DNA of 64,000 nucleotides, taken from assembly GCA_963665705.1 (NCBI GenBank), contig OY762448.1:3162001-3226000 (forward strand). The letters run 5' to 3'. The notes below the pieces were generated by a model. It saw only the letters and a program-made list of their open reading frames with translations. It did not search any database and had not been told where the DNA came from. The stretch is from Saccharicrinis sp963665705 (GTDB lineage: Bacteria > Bacteroidota > Bacteroidia > Bacteroidales > Marinilabiliaceae). Below are positions 18,847-28,057 of the stretch, one piece after another (position 1 is the first letter of the stretch; each line of letters starts with the position of its first letter). A program made the translations under genes and the position numbers.

Positions 18847-20505
18847 ATGGAATTCATAGAGTTTTTTAAACAAATAAATACTGCAACCACATTATTGTTT
18901 ATAAGTTTAACTGGAATTAGTGGAATTTTAATTGGTAAAATAAAAATCTTCAATATAAAATTAGGTATTGCTGGTGTTTTATTTGCGGGGTTAGTATTTG
19001 GCCACTTTGGAGCAAGGGGTAATCATGAAGTAATTCATTTATTGAAAGAGTTTGGACTTATTCTTTTTGTTTATTCAATAGGTCTGGAAGTTGGACCCAG
19101 ATTTATATCATCACTTAAAAATAACGGAATAAAAATAAATTTACTTGCTGCAGGTATTGTTGTGCTCGGTGTATTAATTGCTGCAGCATTTAAAGTCGGA
19201 CTAAACCTTCCGATTCCTGTAATAACAGGAATTTTATGTGGTGCCGTAACCAACACTCCCAGCTTAGGCGCTGCACAACAAGTAATTACTGAACAATTAA
19301 GCTCCGGGAGTGATTTATCTGAAATAACAGGTATGGGGTATGCTGTTGCCTATCCATTTGGTATAATTGGTATTATTATAACAATGATTCTAATCAGAGC
19401 ATTTTTTCGCATTTCTATTAAAGATGAAAGTGCTAAATATCAAAAAGAAGTATCTGGTTTATCAGGAAAACCAATCGCAGTAAATCTTAGAATAAAAAAT
19501 CAAGCATTATTTGAAAAGCCTATTTCTTTTACAAAAGCTTCACTTAAAGGTGAGTTTGTACTATCCAGATTACTTAGAGATAATAAATTTATTATTCCCA
19601 ATGAAAACGAAATAATTTTAAAGAATGATACATTATATGGAGTTACAACAATAGATAATTTTAAGAATCTTGAATTAAAAGTAGGTCCTTTAAAAAAAAC
19701 TGAAGACATAGAAATAAGTAATAATATAAGTATTAAACATGTTGTAATTACAAATAAAAAGTTAGCTGGTCAAACAATAAGCCAGATTGGATTATCTCGA
19801 AACTACCCGGTAAACATTACTCGTATTTTCAGAGCGGGAATTGAAATCATGGCAACAGAAGAAAATAGTGTAGAATTTGGAGATACAGTAAGGATTATTG
19901 GAGAGAGAAAAGAAATAAAAAGAGCAGCTGCTTACCTCGGAAATTCAATGAAAGACCTATCCCACCCTAATATCATTCCTATTTTAATTGGAATACTTGC
20001 AGGAATTTTAATTGGTAGCATTCCTTTTTCTATTCCTGGATTACCAGCTCCTGCAAAATTAGGCTTAGCAGGAGGTCCGTTATTAGTAGCACTATTTTTA
20101 GGACATAAAGGTAGAATAGGAAAACTTGATTTTTATATGACTCCAGGTGCAAACCTATTCATCAGAGAACTTGGTATAGTTTTATTCTTAGCATGTGTTG
20201 GGCTTTCATCAGGACAACATTTTGTACAAACTATTATCGATGGAGGTTATATGTGGATGCTATACGGAATAGCAATAACATTAGTACCATTGTTAGTTGT
20301 TGGTTTTATAGCCCGAATATTAAAATTTAATTATTTAAGTATTTGTGGATTACTTGCAGGATCGATGACAGATCCACCTGCCTTGGAATTTGCAAATTCT
20401 CTCACCCCAGGTCAAGCGCAAGCAACAGCCTACGCTACTGTATACCCATTGGTTATGTTTTTAAGAGTTCTGTTAGCTCAAGTGTTGGTATTATCGTTTA
20501 TGTAA
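18847..20505 (+). CDS. AspT/YidE-type duplication permease with RCK_C domains
   Basis: 552 residues from ATG 18847 (MEFIEFFKQINTATT). An upstream GTG start would lie in the metE terminator. Two homologous membrane halves, each with about five segments, flank a cytosolic middle part (about 200-375) with two TrkA-C/RCK_C-like domains (EKPISFTKASLKGEFVLSRL and GQTISQIGLSRNYPVNITRI). The motif GAVTNTPSLGAAQQ in half one and GSMTDPPALEFAN in half two are hallmarks of the aspartate:alanine exchanger family. Substrate unknown; a carboxylate is likely. Confidence 0.88.
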   Translation: MEFIEFFKQINTATTLLFISLTGISGILIGKIKIFNIKLGIAGVLFAGLVFGHFGARGNHEVIHLLKEFGLILFVYSIGLEVGPRFISSLKNNGIKINLLAAGIVVLGVLIAAAFKVGLNLPIPVITGILCGAVTNTPSLGAAQQVITEQLSSGSDLSEITGMGYAVAYPFGIIGIIITMILIRAFFRISIKDESAKYQKEVSGLSGKPIAVNLRIKNQALFEKPISFTKASLKGEFVLSRLLRDNKFIIPNENEIILKNDTLYGVTTIDNFKNLELKVGPLKKTEDIEISNNISIKHVVITNKKLAGQTISQIGLSRNYPVNITRIFRAGIEIMATEENSVEFGDTVRIIGERKEIKRAAAYLGNSMKDLSHPNIIPILIGILAGILIGSIPFSIPGLPAPAKLGLAGGPLLVALFLGHKGRIGKLDFYMTPGANLFIRELGIVLFLACVGLSSGQHFVQTIIDGGYMWMLYGIAITLVPLLVVGFIARILKFNYLSICGLLAGSMTDPPALEFANSLTPGQAQATAYATVYPLVMFLRVLLAQVLVLSFM

Positions 20506-20595
20506 TACCCCACTTTAGCCATTTAAAGCACTTAACAACAAGTACTTATTAAATTACATTTTAAAAACATTAATCACATTAAATAGATAAAATAT

Positions 20596-22140
20596 ATGAT
20601 ACATGAAGACAAAAGAAGTGCATTTGTTCAGTTTACAGAAAGAAACAAATCGTTTGATCAACAATACGATACTGCTTATGAACAAAAACAGCACAAAAAA
20701 GGAAAACTAACAGCCCGAAAACGTATTAAAATTTTATTTGATGAAGATACTTTTGAGGAATTAGATGCTTTTGTACGATCAAAAAACAATAATTCTAATA
20801 TCTATGGTGATGGTGTAATAATAGGTCATGGGAAAATTAATGACCGAAAAGTTTTTTGTTACGCTCAGGATTTCAATTTTATGGGTGGATCATTAGGTGA
20901 AGCTCATGCGAATAAAATTATGAAAGTGCAGGATATGGCAAGAAAAATGGGTCATCCAATAATTGGCATCATTGATTCTGGCGGTGCACGTATCCAGGAA
21001 GGAATAGGTAGTTTATCCGGATATGCAGGAATATTTTTAAGAAACATTCAATCATCTGGAATAATACCGCAAATATCTGTTATCATGGGTCCTGCTGCTG
21101 GTGGAGCTGTATATTCCCCTGCACTAACTGATTTTATTTTTATGACACAACATACTGCTCATATGTTTGTAACAGGGCCAGATGTTGTTAAAGAAGTTTT
21201 AAATGAAGATGTAACTTTCGATCAATTAGGAGGTGCAGATGTACATACAGCAAAAAGTGGTGTGGCTCAATTTATCTACGACGATGAGGAACATACTCTT
21301 ATTGGTGTCCGTAAACTTTTACAATACCTTCCTTCTAACAATATTGAACTCCCTCCTTCTGCATTAAAAGAAACAATTGCACCTACACAAAATGAAAAAC
21401 TACGATTAATAATACCAGATGAAAGTACTGTTCCATACAATATGATCGATATAATTGAAAATATTATTGATCAGGAAAGTTTCTTTGAAATTTCGGAAAA
21501 CTATGCTCAGAATATTATAACCGGATTGGCGCGATTAAACAACAGGATTACTGGAGTTGTTGCCAACCAACCATTAGTACTGGCAGGCGTATTAGATGTT
21601 GATGCATCAGATAAAGCAGCTCGATTTGTACGTTTTTGTGATTCCTTTAATATTCCAATAATGGTATTAGAGGATGTTCCGGGATTTTTACCTGGTCTTG
21701 ATCAGGAACATGCTGGTTTAATCAGACACGGAGCTAAACTTTTATATGCATTTGGAGAAGCTTCTGTGCCAAAAATTACAGTTATTACCCGTAAAGCTTA
21801 TGGTGGAGCTTATATTGTAATGAATAGTAAGAACATGGGAGGAGACTTTAATTTTGCATGGCCTTCGGCTGAAATTGCAGTTATGGGACCTGAAGGTGCT
21901 ATCAAAATTCTCAACAGAAAAGAATTAAAAGAATCTGATGATCCTGAAATTTTAAAACAGGAACTCATTAAAGAATATAAACAAACTACCGCTAATCCAT
22001 ATATAGCTGATGAAAATGGATATATTGACGAGGTAATAGATCCTGCAATTACTCGCAAAAAGCTTATCTCTGCTTTTGATCTACTTCAAAATAAGCTTAT
22101 CGAAAAAGCTCCTCGCAAACATGGTAACATTCCTTTATAA
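20596..22140 (+). CDS. pccB: Acyl-CoA carboxylase, carboxyltransferase subunit (propionyl-CoA type)
   Basis: 514 residues of the acetyl/propionyl-CoA carboxylase beta family. Visible: GKLTARKRIKILFDEDTFEELD, the acyl-CoA-binding IDSGGARIQEGIGSLSGY, the oxyanion MGPAAGGAVYSPAL and the carboxybiotin segment TVITRKAYGGAYIVMNSK. It forms one unit with the next two genes (15 and 1 base gaps). Propionyl-CoA is the usual substrate for this layout in Bacteroidota; methylmalonyl-CoA decarboxylase use is possible if a membrane subunit exists elsewhere. Confidence 0.92.
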   Translation: MIHEDKRSAFVQFTERNKSFDQQYDTAYEQKQHKKGKLTARKRIKILFDEDTFEELDAFVRSKNNNSNIYGDGVIIGHGKINDRKVFCYAQDFNFMGGSLGEAHANKIMKVQDMARKMGHPIIGIIDSGGARIQEGIGSLSGYAGIFLRNIQSSGIIPQISVIMGPAAGGAVYSPALTDFIFMTQHTAHMFVTGPDVVKEVLNEDVTFDQLGGADVHTAKSGVAQFIYDDEEHTLIGVRKLLQYLPSNNIELPPSALKETIAPTQNEKLRLIIPDESTVPYNMIDIIENIIDQESFFEISENYAQNIITGLARLNNRITGVVANQPLVLAGVLDVDASDKAARFVRFCDSFNIPIMVLEDVPGFLPGLDQEHAGLIRHGAKLLYAFGEASVPKITVITRKAYGGAYIVMNSKNMGGDFNFAWPSAEIAVMGPEGAIKILNRKELKESDDPEILKQELIKEYKQTTANPYIADENGYIDEVIDPAITRKKLISAFDLLQNKLIEKAPRKHGNIPL

Positions 22141-22155
22141 CTAAAAATTAGTAAT

Positions 22156-23646
22156 ATGATATCTTCATTATTAATTGCCAACAGAGGTGAAATTGCAATT
22201 CGAATACTAAAAACTGCAAGAAGGTTAGGTATAAAAACATATTGCTTTCAAACACCCCAGGAAGCAAACGCTGTCTATTTAAAATGGACAGATGAAATTA
22301 TTCTGATCTCTGAAAATAGTACAAATCAATCTATCTTCCTGGATGCTGAAATGATAATAAAATATGCAAAAAATCTAAATATCGAAGCCATTCATCCCGG
22401 ATATGGGTTTTTATCTGAAAATAAATTACTTCCTCAACTTTGTGAGAAAAACAACATAGTTTTTATTGGTCCCAACGCTTCGTTAATTGAACAAATGGGC
22501 GATAAAAACAAAGCCCGCCAAATAGCCATTTCTGCAGGATTAAATGTTGCAGAGGGAACGTCCAGTCCTATTCTTGATTTACCAGGAGCTACTGAAGCTT
22601 CTAATAAAATTGGATATCCAGTTATTTTAAAAGCATTAGCAGGTGGTGGAGGAAAAGGTATGCGTATTGTTTATTCTTCAAACGAACTTCCCTCTGCATA
22701 TAAAATGGCAGTGAATGAAGCAGGAAATGCATTTAACAATACGGCTCTTATAATTGAAAAATATATTGAGAATCCACGTCATATTGAAATTCAAATATTG
22801 GCTGACAAACACGGAAATGCTATACATTTATTTGAAAGAGAATGCTCTATTCAGCGAAATCATCAAAAATTGTTAGAAGAAGCTCCTTCTTTAGCCCTAA
22901 AAAATGATCTTCGTGAAAAGATGACTAAAGATGCTTTAGCTTTAGTGCATAAAACAGGGTATTATACATTGGGCACTATAGAATTTTTACTGGACAATAA
23001 CAATCAGTATTATTTTATGGAAATGAACACACGTATACAAGTAGAACACCCAGTTACTGAAGCCATAACTGGTATAGATCTAGTGGAGCACCAAATAAGA
23101 ACTGCATATGGAGATCATCTTCAGCTAAAACAAAAAGATATTAAATGTAATGGATGGGCTATTGAATACAGAGTTAATGCTGAAGATGTACAATCTGGAT
23201 TCTGCCCAAATTTTGGGATAATTGAAGAAATGAATTTTCCAGCTTATCCTGGATTAAGAGTTGATTCAGGTTTTATTCCTGGATCCAAAATACCTACAAT
23301 ATATGATTCACTCATTACCAAAATAATTATTTCAGGGAAAGATAGAAAGACGGTGATAAAACGTTCTAAAGATGTAATGAATCGAAGTCGTATTAAGGGT
23401 ATAAAAACAACAATTCCTTTGTTTAAAGCCATACTCAATGATCATAATTTCATTGAAGGTCATTATACAACTTCTTTCATTTCAAATATGGATCAACATC
23501 ATTATCAAGAAGAAAATGAAGAAGAAGCTGCCGCTTTAATCGCTCTTCAATACTATTTAGATGAAATAAAACAAATTCAGCATGGTAAAATGGAAATGGA
23601 TAGTTCAACACCATGGATAAATAATATGCTACATAAAATTTTTTAA
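22156..23646 (+). CDS. pccA: Acyl-CoA carboxylase, biotin carboxylase subunit
   Basis: 496 residues. ATP-grasp biotin carboxylase: LLIANRGEIAIRILKTARRLG at the N-terminus, AIHPGYGFLSEN, glycine-rich KALAGGGGKGMRIV, and the metal/biotin region FYFMEMNTRIQVEHPVTE near residue 290. It ends before any biotin domain; that domain is encoded by the next gene. It makes carboxybiotin from bicarbonate and ATP. Confidence 0.93.
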   Translation: MISSLLIANRGEIAIRILKTARRLGIKTYCFQTPQEANAVYLKWTDEIILISENSTNQSIFLDAEMIIKYAKNLNIEAIHPGYGFLSENKLLPQLCEKNNIVFIGPNASLIEQMGDKNKARQIAISAGLNVAEGTSSPILDLPGATEASNKIGYPVILKALAGGGGKGMRIVYSSNELPSAYKMAVNEAGNAFNNTALIIEKYIENPRHIEIQILADKHGNAIHLFERECSIQRNHQKLLEEAPSLALKNDLREKMTKDALALVHKTGYYTLGTIEFLLDNNNQYYFMEMNTRIQVEHPVTEAITGIDLVEHQIRTAYGDHLQLKQKDIKCNGWAIEYRVNAEDVQSGFCPNFGIIEEMNFPAYPGLRVDSGFIPGSKIPTIYDSLITKIIISGKDRKTVIKRSKDVMNRSRIKGIKTTIPLFKAILNDHNFIEGHYTTSFISNMDQHHYQEENEEEAAALIALQYYLDEIKQIQHGKMEMDSSTPWINNMLHKIF

Positions 23647-23647
23647 A

Positions 23648-24157
23648 ATGAATAAGCTTAAAATCAATAAATACATTGTTTCCGGAGAAAATTCATATCG
23701 TTTTGCTGTGCTTAACTTTTCTATTGAAAAGCACAAAAAAAGACAAATTGAAAAACATGAGGATGGACATTATTCTTTAACCATTAATAAAACTAAATAT
23801 CATGGAGAGTTAGTAAAAAGAAAACGAAACATTATTACGGTTGATATTAATGGAAATCATTATGAGTTTACTATAGATAAAGATAGCACATATAAACGTA
23901 AAGCAATCCTCAAGAATAATACAGAAAACGAAAAGATACTTACATTAAAATCTCCAATGCCGGGAAAAATATATGAAATATTTGTTACTTCTGGAAGTAT
24001 TGTAAAAAAGGGTGAACCAATACTTATTCTGGAGGCTATGAAAATGCAAAATCAAGTTTTGGCCACAACTGATTCAAAAATACTTGAAGTCAAAATTAAA
24101 GAAGGTGATAATGTATTTGGAAAGCAAAATCTATTGACACTGGAAAAATTAGAATAG
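23648..24157 (+). CDS. Biotin carboxyl carrier protein of the acyl-CoA carboxylase
   Basis: 169 residues, start one base after the biotin carboxylase stop. The C-terminal biotinyl domain begins at LKSPMPGKIYEIFV and carries the modified lysine in LEAMKMQN near residue 132. The N-terminal half is a basic linker-like beta domain seen in stand-alone carriers of this carboxylase type. It shuttles carboxybiotin between the two larger subunits. Confidence 0.93.
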   Translation: MNKLKINKYIVSGENSYRFAVLNFSIEKHKKRQIEKHEDGHYSLTINKTKYHGELVKRKRNIITVDINGNHYEFTIDKDSTYKRKAILKNNTENEKILTLKSPMPGKIYEIFVTSGSIVKKGEPILILEAMKMQNQVLATTDSKILEVKIKEGDNVFGKQNLLTLEKLE

Positions 24158-24183
24158 CCATAGTTTTTAACTATAATTACAAT

Positions 24184-24218
24184 AATACACAACCTAAAAT
24201 CCCAAAAGGTTGTGTATT
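24184..24218 (+). terminator. Terminator of the carboxylase operon
   Basis: 12-bp stem AATACACAACCT/AGGTTGTGTATT with an 11-nt loop, followed by ATTTGATTT, 27 bases after the stop. Confidence 0.85.
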
Positions 24219-24274
24219 ATTTGATTTAATGTAATGAATACATTCCCTATCTAATGAAATTAACCATAAAACAT

Positions 24275-24327
24275 GAACCTCTACCGGTGCCCTCCCCCCC
24301 CCGTAATTATAAACACCGATGAGATTC
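24275..24327. repeat. Nested hairpin element, right diverged copy
   Basis: Counterpart of 14274-14328. The primary sequence differs, but inner arms CGGTG (24285-24289)/CACCG (24314-24318) and outer arms GAACCTC/GAGATTC still pair around a longer C-tract. Flanks also match (CATAG...TTATGGTTT). Confidence 0.55.
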
Positions 24328-24403
24328 TCACATAGAATAAGTTTATGGTTTATCTTTTTTATAATCGATTAATTATAATTAATTAAAATTGTTTATATAC
24401 TAT

Positions 24404-24543
24404 ACTCTTTCGCAAAAAGTAAGTGAATATCTATGATTTGTATCATATCAAGTAATGCTATTATATATAAACCTCCATTCAAAATAAACTACAAGAATAC
24501 TAAATAACTCAAAGGCAATTAAAATAATTTGTATAAATGATTC
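24404..24543 (-). pseudogene. Decayed copy of the Imm17-like gene
   Basis: Aligns with 14841-15073 of the intact gene with scattered substitutions. An 89-bp internal deletion falls exactly between two copies of TGCTATTATA (14896 and 14985 in the intact copy), a typical short-repeat deletion. At 24544 it jumps directly to the duplicated tail of the secreted-protein gene, so the rest of that gene and its divergent promoter are lost. Confidence 0.85.
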
Positions 24544-24670
24544 TAAAAGAAATCAAATAGTATTATTCCTATCATTTCACATATAATACTATCTTAGCTC
24601 GTACTAATAAATTATACCATTAACAAATGATTCATACTATAGAAAATAGTTTCCTTTCAGTAAAAATACA
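24544..24670 (+). repeat. 127-bp perfect direct repeat, right copy
   Basis: Identical to 15812-15938. Here it runs into the complete epimerase gene, so this side is likely the original right-hand context. Confidence 0.95.
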
Positions 24671-25505
24671 GCACAAAGGAGCTGAAATTTGCAGCCTGAA
24701 ATCAAAGATGACAAATCAGGAATTTATGTGGAATGCAGACCCTGATATATGGGGAAGTCATGCTCCGGTATTGTTTCCTATAATAGGTATGCTAAAAAAT
24801 GGAACCTATAAATATCAGGATAAAACCTATAGCATACCTAAACATGGATTTATAAGAAATAATGAAAAGCTGGTAGTTGCAGAAAAATCAGACAATTCAA
24901 TAACATTAAAATATAAATACAATGAGGATTCATTAGCAATGTATCCTTTTAAATTTGTATTCTCAATTACATTTAAAGTAGTTGAAAATTCCCTTCTGGT
25001 TACTCATAAAATTGACAATATTGACGAAAAGGAAATGCTGTTTTCAATTGGTGGTCATCCGGGTTTTAAATGCCCTTTAAATGATAATGAAGCATATACT
25101 GATTATTATATTGAATTTGAAGAAGAGGAAAATGAAAACACCTGGACTTTAGCTAAGAGTGGTTTATTAAGTGGGGAATCCATTCCTTTATTAAACAAAA
25201 CCAAAATTCTTCCTTTAAACGAGGATTTATTTAACGATGACGCTTTAATTTTTAAAAATTTAAAATCTTCAAAAGCAAGTTTGAAAAACAAAAACAACAA
25301 CACTAAACTTACTGTTTCTTTTGATGATTTTGATTACCTGGGTATTTGGGCAAAACCAAAAGCTCCTTTTGTTTGTATTGAACCCTGGCTTGGTATAACG
25401 GACGCTGACAACACCAAAGGTGAACTGGAATTAAAAGAAGGCATTATAAAACTTAATTCAAACAGTTCATATACCGCTTCATTTAACATATCAATAGAAG
25501 AATAA
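24627..25505 (+). CDS. Aldose 1-epimerase family protein (LacX/YeaD-like)
   Basis: 292 residues of the galactose-mutarotase-like beta-sandwich fold. It begins in the family style (IENSFLSVKIQHKGAEICSLKS), followed by MWNADPDIWGSHAPVLFPIIG, the catalytic-region GFIRN and SIGGHPGFKCPL with its histidine, and FVCIEPWLG near the C-terminus. It likely interconverts anomers of a hexose or hexose-6-phosphate in the cytosol; no signal peptide. No operon partner. Its first 44 bases and upstream region are duplicated 8.7 kb to the left. Confidence 0.88.
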   Translation: MIHTIENSFLSVKIQHKGAEICSLKSKMTNQEFMWNADPDIWGSHAPVLFPIIGMLKNGTYKYQDKTYSIPKHGFIRNNEKLVVAEKSDNSITLKYKYNEDSLAMYPFKFVFSITFKVVENSLLVTHKIDNIDEKEMLFSIGGHPGFKCPLNDNEAYTDYYIEFEEEENENTWTLAKSGLLSGESIPLLNKTKILPLNEDLFNDDALIFKNLKSSKASLKNKNNNTKLTVSFDDFDYLGIWAKPKAPFVCIEPWLGITDADNTKGELELKEGIIKLNSNSSYTASFNISIEE

Positions 25506-25682
25506 TTACACACTTAAAATTGAAATAAATTATTTTTGTAGATACTATCATATTGTATAATGATGTAACTACATTTTTTTATTCTGCACTTATAAAATAA
25601 TAATCCGCACCTATTAAATAAATTCTTTAACTAAACTATTATAACGTAAAATTGACCTTATAAATAACAATATTTAAAAATT

Positions 25683-27245
25683 ATGAGAATTAACATGCAT
25701 ATCTTTAAAATTCCTTTACTGATTATTATTTCTTTTACGATTCATAAATCATCAATCGCTCAAACAACTTCCGATCCTTTTTTAAACAATATACCTAAAG
25801 ACAGTCTTACTTTTATGGTATATGGAAATACCAGTTTAATGACTTATGAAGTAAAAGAAAAACTGAATGAATCATTACCTTATATATTGCAAGATATTAT
25901 ATCAGAGACTAATAAATTCTGTATATATTCTCAAAAAAATGAGTTATACGATTCTTACACTTTAAAATTTAATCTTGCTCAAAACAATACGAATCTTAAT
26001 ACAGATAGTTTACTAAAAACATTGGGATTTTCGATAGATCAGGTACAGTTACCTTTTATAAAACTAGATGGCGGAAATTTCAAAAAAGGGTTGTTTTATA
26101 TTAATAATTCAGAGTTTACATTAAAAATATACACTCAAATTTTACCAATTAATGAAGCTATTAGAAATGAATATAAAGAAATATCTACAAAATTAAATTT
26201 TGCCAATTATGATGAAAAAAGAATTTTGTGGGAACGTATAGATTCAATATCAAAATCTGATTCAACTTACTCAAATAAATTCTTTAGCTCACTATTAGAA
26301 GAGGAAAAAACTAAACTTACAAACGACTACAAGACTGAATCATACAACATACACTCAATCTTCAACGCAGATTTAAAACAAAGTACAGCCATTGTATATT
26401 TAAACGCAAAAAAAATACATGAAATACCTTTTCATTTTTATAATGTATTTAAAACAGATATATATAACATAAATGATTTTGTAAACAAACTTGCTGGTAT
26501 TGCTGGATATTACGAAGACATATGGGTAAATATTAAAACCGATCAGGAAAAGTTAAATATTACCTCAATTGCTTCTTTACCTAAAAAGCAAAAGTTACAT
26601 CAAAAACTTGATAAAGAAATTTGCACTTATCTACCATCCCAAAAATATGCAGGTTTATGTATATTTAATATGAAACCTGCTGAAATAAAAAACTCAATGA
26701 TAAAATATTTTAACTTATCTGAGTATAATGATAAAAAGCTAATTACTAGCAAATTTGCAGTTTGGGCTATTGATGATGACGTGATAAATAGTTTGGGTAA
26801 TGGATTTATCTCAATTTTCGATGGAGAATATAACAGGCATGATATTCCTGATTTTAAAATGGCTTTAAAAATGAGTGATAAAAAAACTGCAAATCAATTA
26901 CTAAATATACTAACAAACGATGCTAAAGCGCTTTCTAAAATTAAAGATAATTGTTATCTGGTAATTTATGATAAACTTTATGAGAAGAAAAAAGTCAACT
27001 TAGTAATAGAGGATGACATTTGGATATTAGGAACACAATCATTTGATGAACTAAGATCGAAGATCAAGCAAGACAATATTGCTACATTATATCCTAAATT
27101 AAATAACAAAACAATTTCTCAATATTTATATTTAAATACTAAAGTATTTTCATCGTCCAAAATTGATTTGGAGTTCATTGAAAGTGAATCAAGTTTTTAT
27201 GGTAAAAACAAGATTAAAACAGAAACCAGCTTAATTATTAAATAA
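25683..27245 (+). CDS. Secreted protein of unknown function
   Basis: 520 residues with a signal peptide (FKIPLLIIISFTIHKSSIAQ). Lys/Asn-rich, no cysteine motif. It starts with NIPKDSLTFMVYGNTSLMTYEV, reminiscent of exported DUF4836-like proteins, and has two similar-sounding halves, but I cannot place it in a family with confidence. Monocistronic, ending at a terminator shared with the convergent response regulator gene. Confidence 0.65.
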   Translation: MRINMHIFKIPLLIIISFTIHKSSIAQTTSDPFLNNIPKDSLTFMVYGNTSLMTYEVKEKLNESLPYILQDIISETNKFCIYSQKNELYDSYTLKFNLAQNNTNLNTDSLLKTLGFSIDQVQLPFIKLDGGNFKKGLFYINNSEFTLKIYTQILPINEAIRNEYKEISTKLNFANYDEKRILWERIDSISKSDSTYSNKFFSSLLEEEKTKLTNDYKTESYNIHSIFNADLKQSTAIVYLNAKKIHEIPFHFYNVFKTDIYNINDFVNKLAGIAGYYEDIWVNIKTDQEKLNITSIASLPKKQKLHQKLDKEICTYLPSQKYAGLCIFNMKPAEIKNSMIKYFNLSEYNDKKLITSKFAVWAIDDDVINSLGNGFISIFDGEYNRHDIPDFKMALKMSDKKTANQLLNILTNDAKALSKIKDNCYLVIYDKLYEKKKVNLVIEDDIWILGTQSFDELRSKIKQDNIATLYPKLNNKTISQYLYLNTKVFSSSKIDLEFIESESSFYGKNKIKTETSLIIK

Positions 27246-27279
27246 TAACCTGTAGTCAGGTACTAATCCTACATAATAT

Positions 27280-27305
27280 AAGGGAATCAAGATTTTGGTT
27301 CCCTT
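27280..27305. terminator. Bidirectional terminator
   Basis: AAGGGAATC/GGTTCCCTT stem (one G-T pair), flanked by A- and T-rich runs, between convergent genes ending at 27245 and 27314. Confidence 0.75.
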
Positions 27306-27313
27306 TTATTATA

Positions 27314-28057
27314 TCACCGTTCAATACGGTTTAGTTTCTTAATTATTTCACTCCGCTTTCGTGTTGAAATCACTGCCCTTAAATCGTTTGTTAAAATAAT
27401 ATCTGAATTAGCATCAATTTTTTTTACATGTTTAATATTTACCATATATTTTTGATGTGAGCGGGCAAAGTTAAAATCCTGAAGTGAATTTTCATAATGC
27501 CTAAGATTTCTACTCGTAAGAATCGTCCTATCTATTGTATAAATATTTGTATAAGCTCCTTCTGCTTCAAACATTATAATATCATCAGCATTTAAATAGA
27601 AAGTATTATCACTTGTTTTTATTACTATTTTTCTTTGTAATTCTTCTTGCTTCTTTTCTATTAGTTTTAAAGCCAAAAGCTCTTTTTCCTCTGAAAGTTT
27701 TAAGAGTGCTTTTTCAACTGCAACACTTAGTTCACCAGGATCTAAAGGCTTTAATAAATAATCTATTGGACTAACTTTTATAGCATCAATGGCATATTTA
27801 GAGTAACTAGTAATAAAAATCACTTGAAAATCAAGATCTGATAATTCTTTTAGATGATCAACACTTGCTCCATCTTCCAATTCTATATCAAAAAAAGCTA
27901 AATCAACTTTATTTAATTTAAAAAATACCTCTGCCTCTTTGTAGCTGGCAAATTCGCCCACTACCTCCATATTTGTATACATTAGGCTTAGCATTTTCCT
28001 TAGCACTTCCCGTGCATTAAATTCATCCTCAACAATTAGAACCTTATACATGATCAA
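27314..28057 (-). CDS. LytTR-type response regulator
   Basis: 247 residues. N-terminal receiver domain: acidic pair in LIVEDEF, phosphoacceptor Asp in LAFFDIELEDG near residue 57, and Lys in YLLKPLDP. A short coiled linker leads to a LytTR DNA-binding domain (IIMFEAEGAYTNIYT ... FARSHQKYMVNIKHVKKI). It overlaps the sensor kinase stop by 14 bases, so both are made from one transcript. Targets unknown. Confidence 0.93.
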   Translation of the reverse strand: MIMYKVLIVEDEFNAREVLRKMLSLMYTNMEVVGEFASYKEAEVFFKLNKVDLAFFDIELEDGASVDHLKELSDLDFQVIFITSYSKYAIDAIKVSPIDYLLKPLDPGELSVAVEKALLKLSEEKELLALKLIEKKQEELQRKIVIKTSDNTFYLNADDIIMFEAEGAYTNIYTIDRTILTSRNLRHYENSLQDFNFARSHQKYMVNIKHVKKIDANSDIILTNDLRAVISTRKRSEIIKKLNRIER

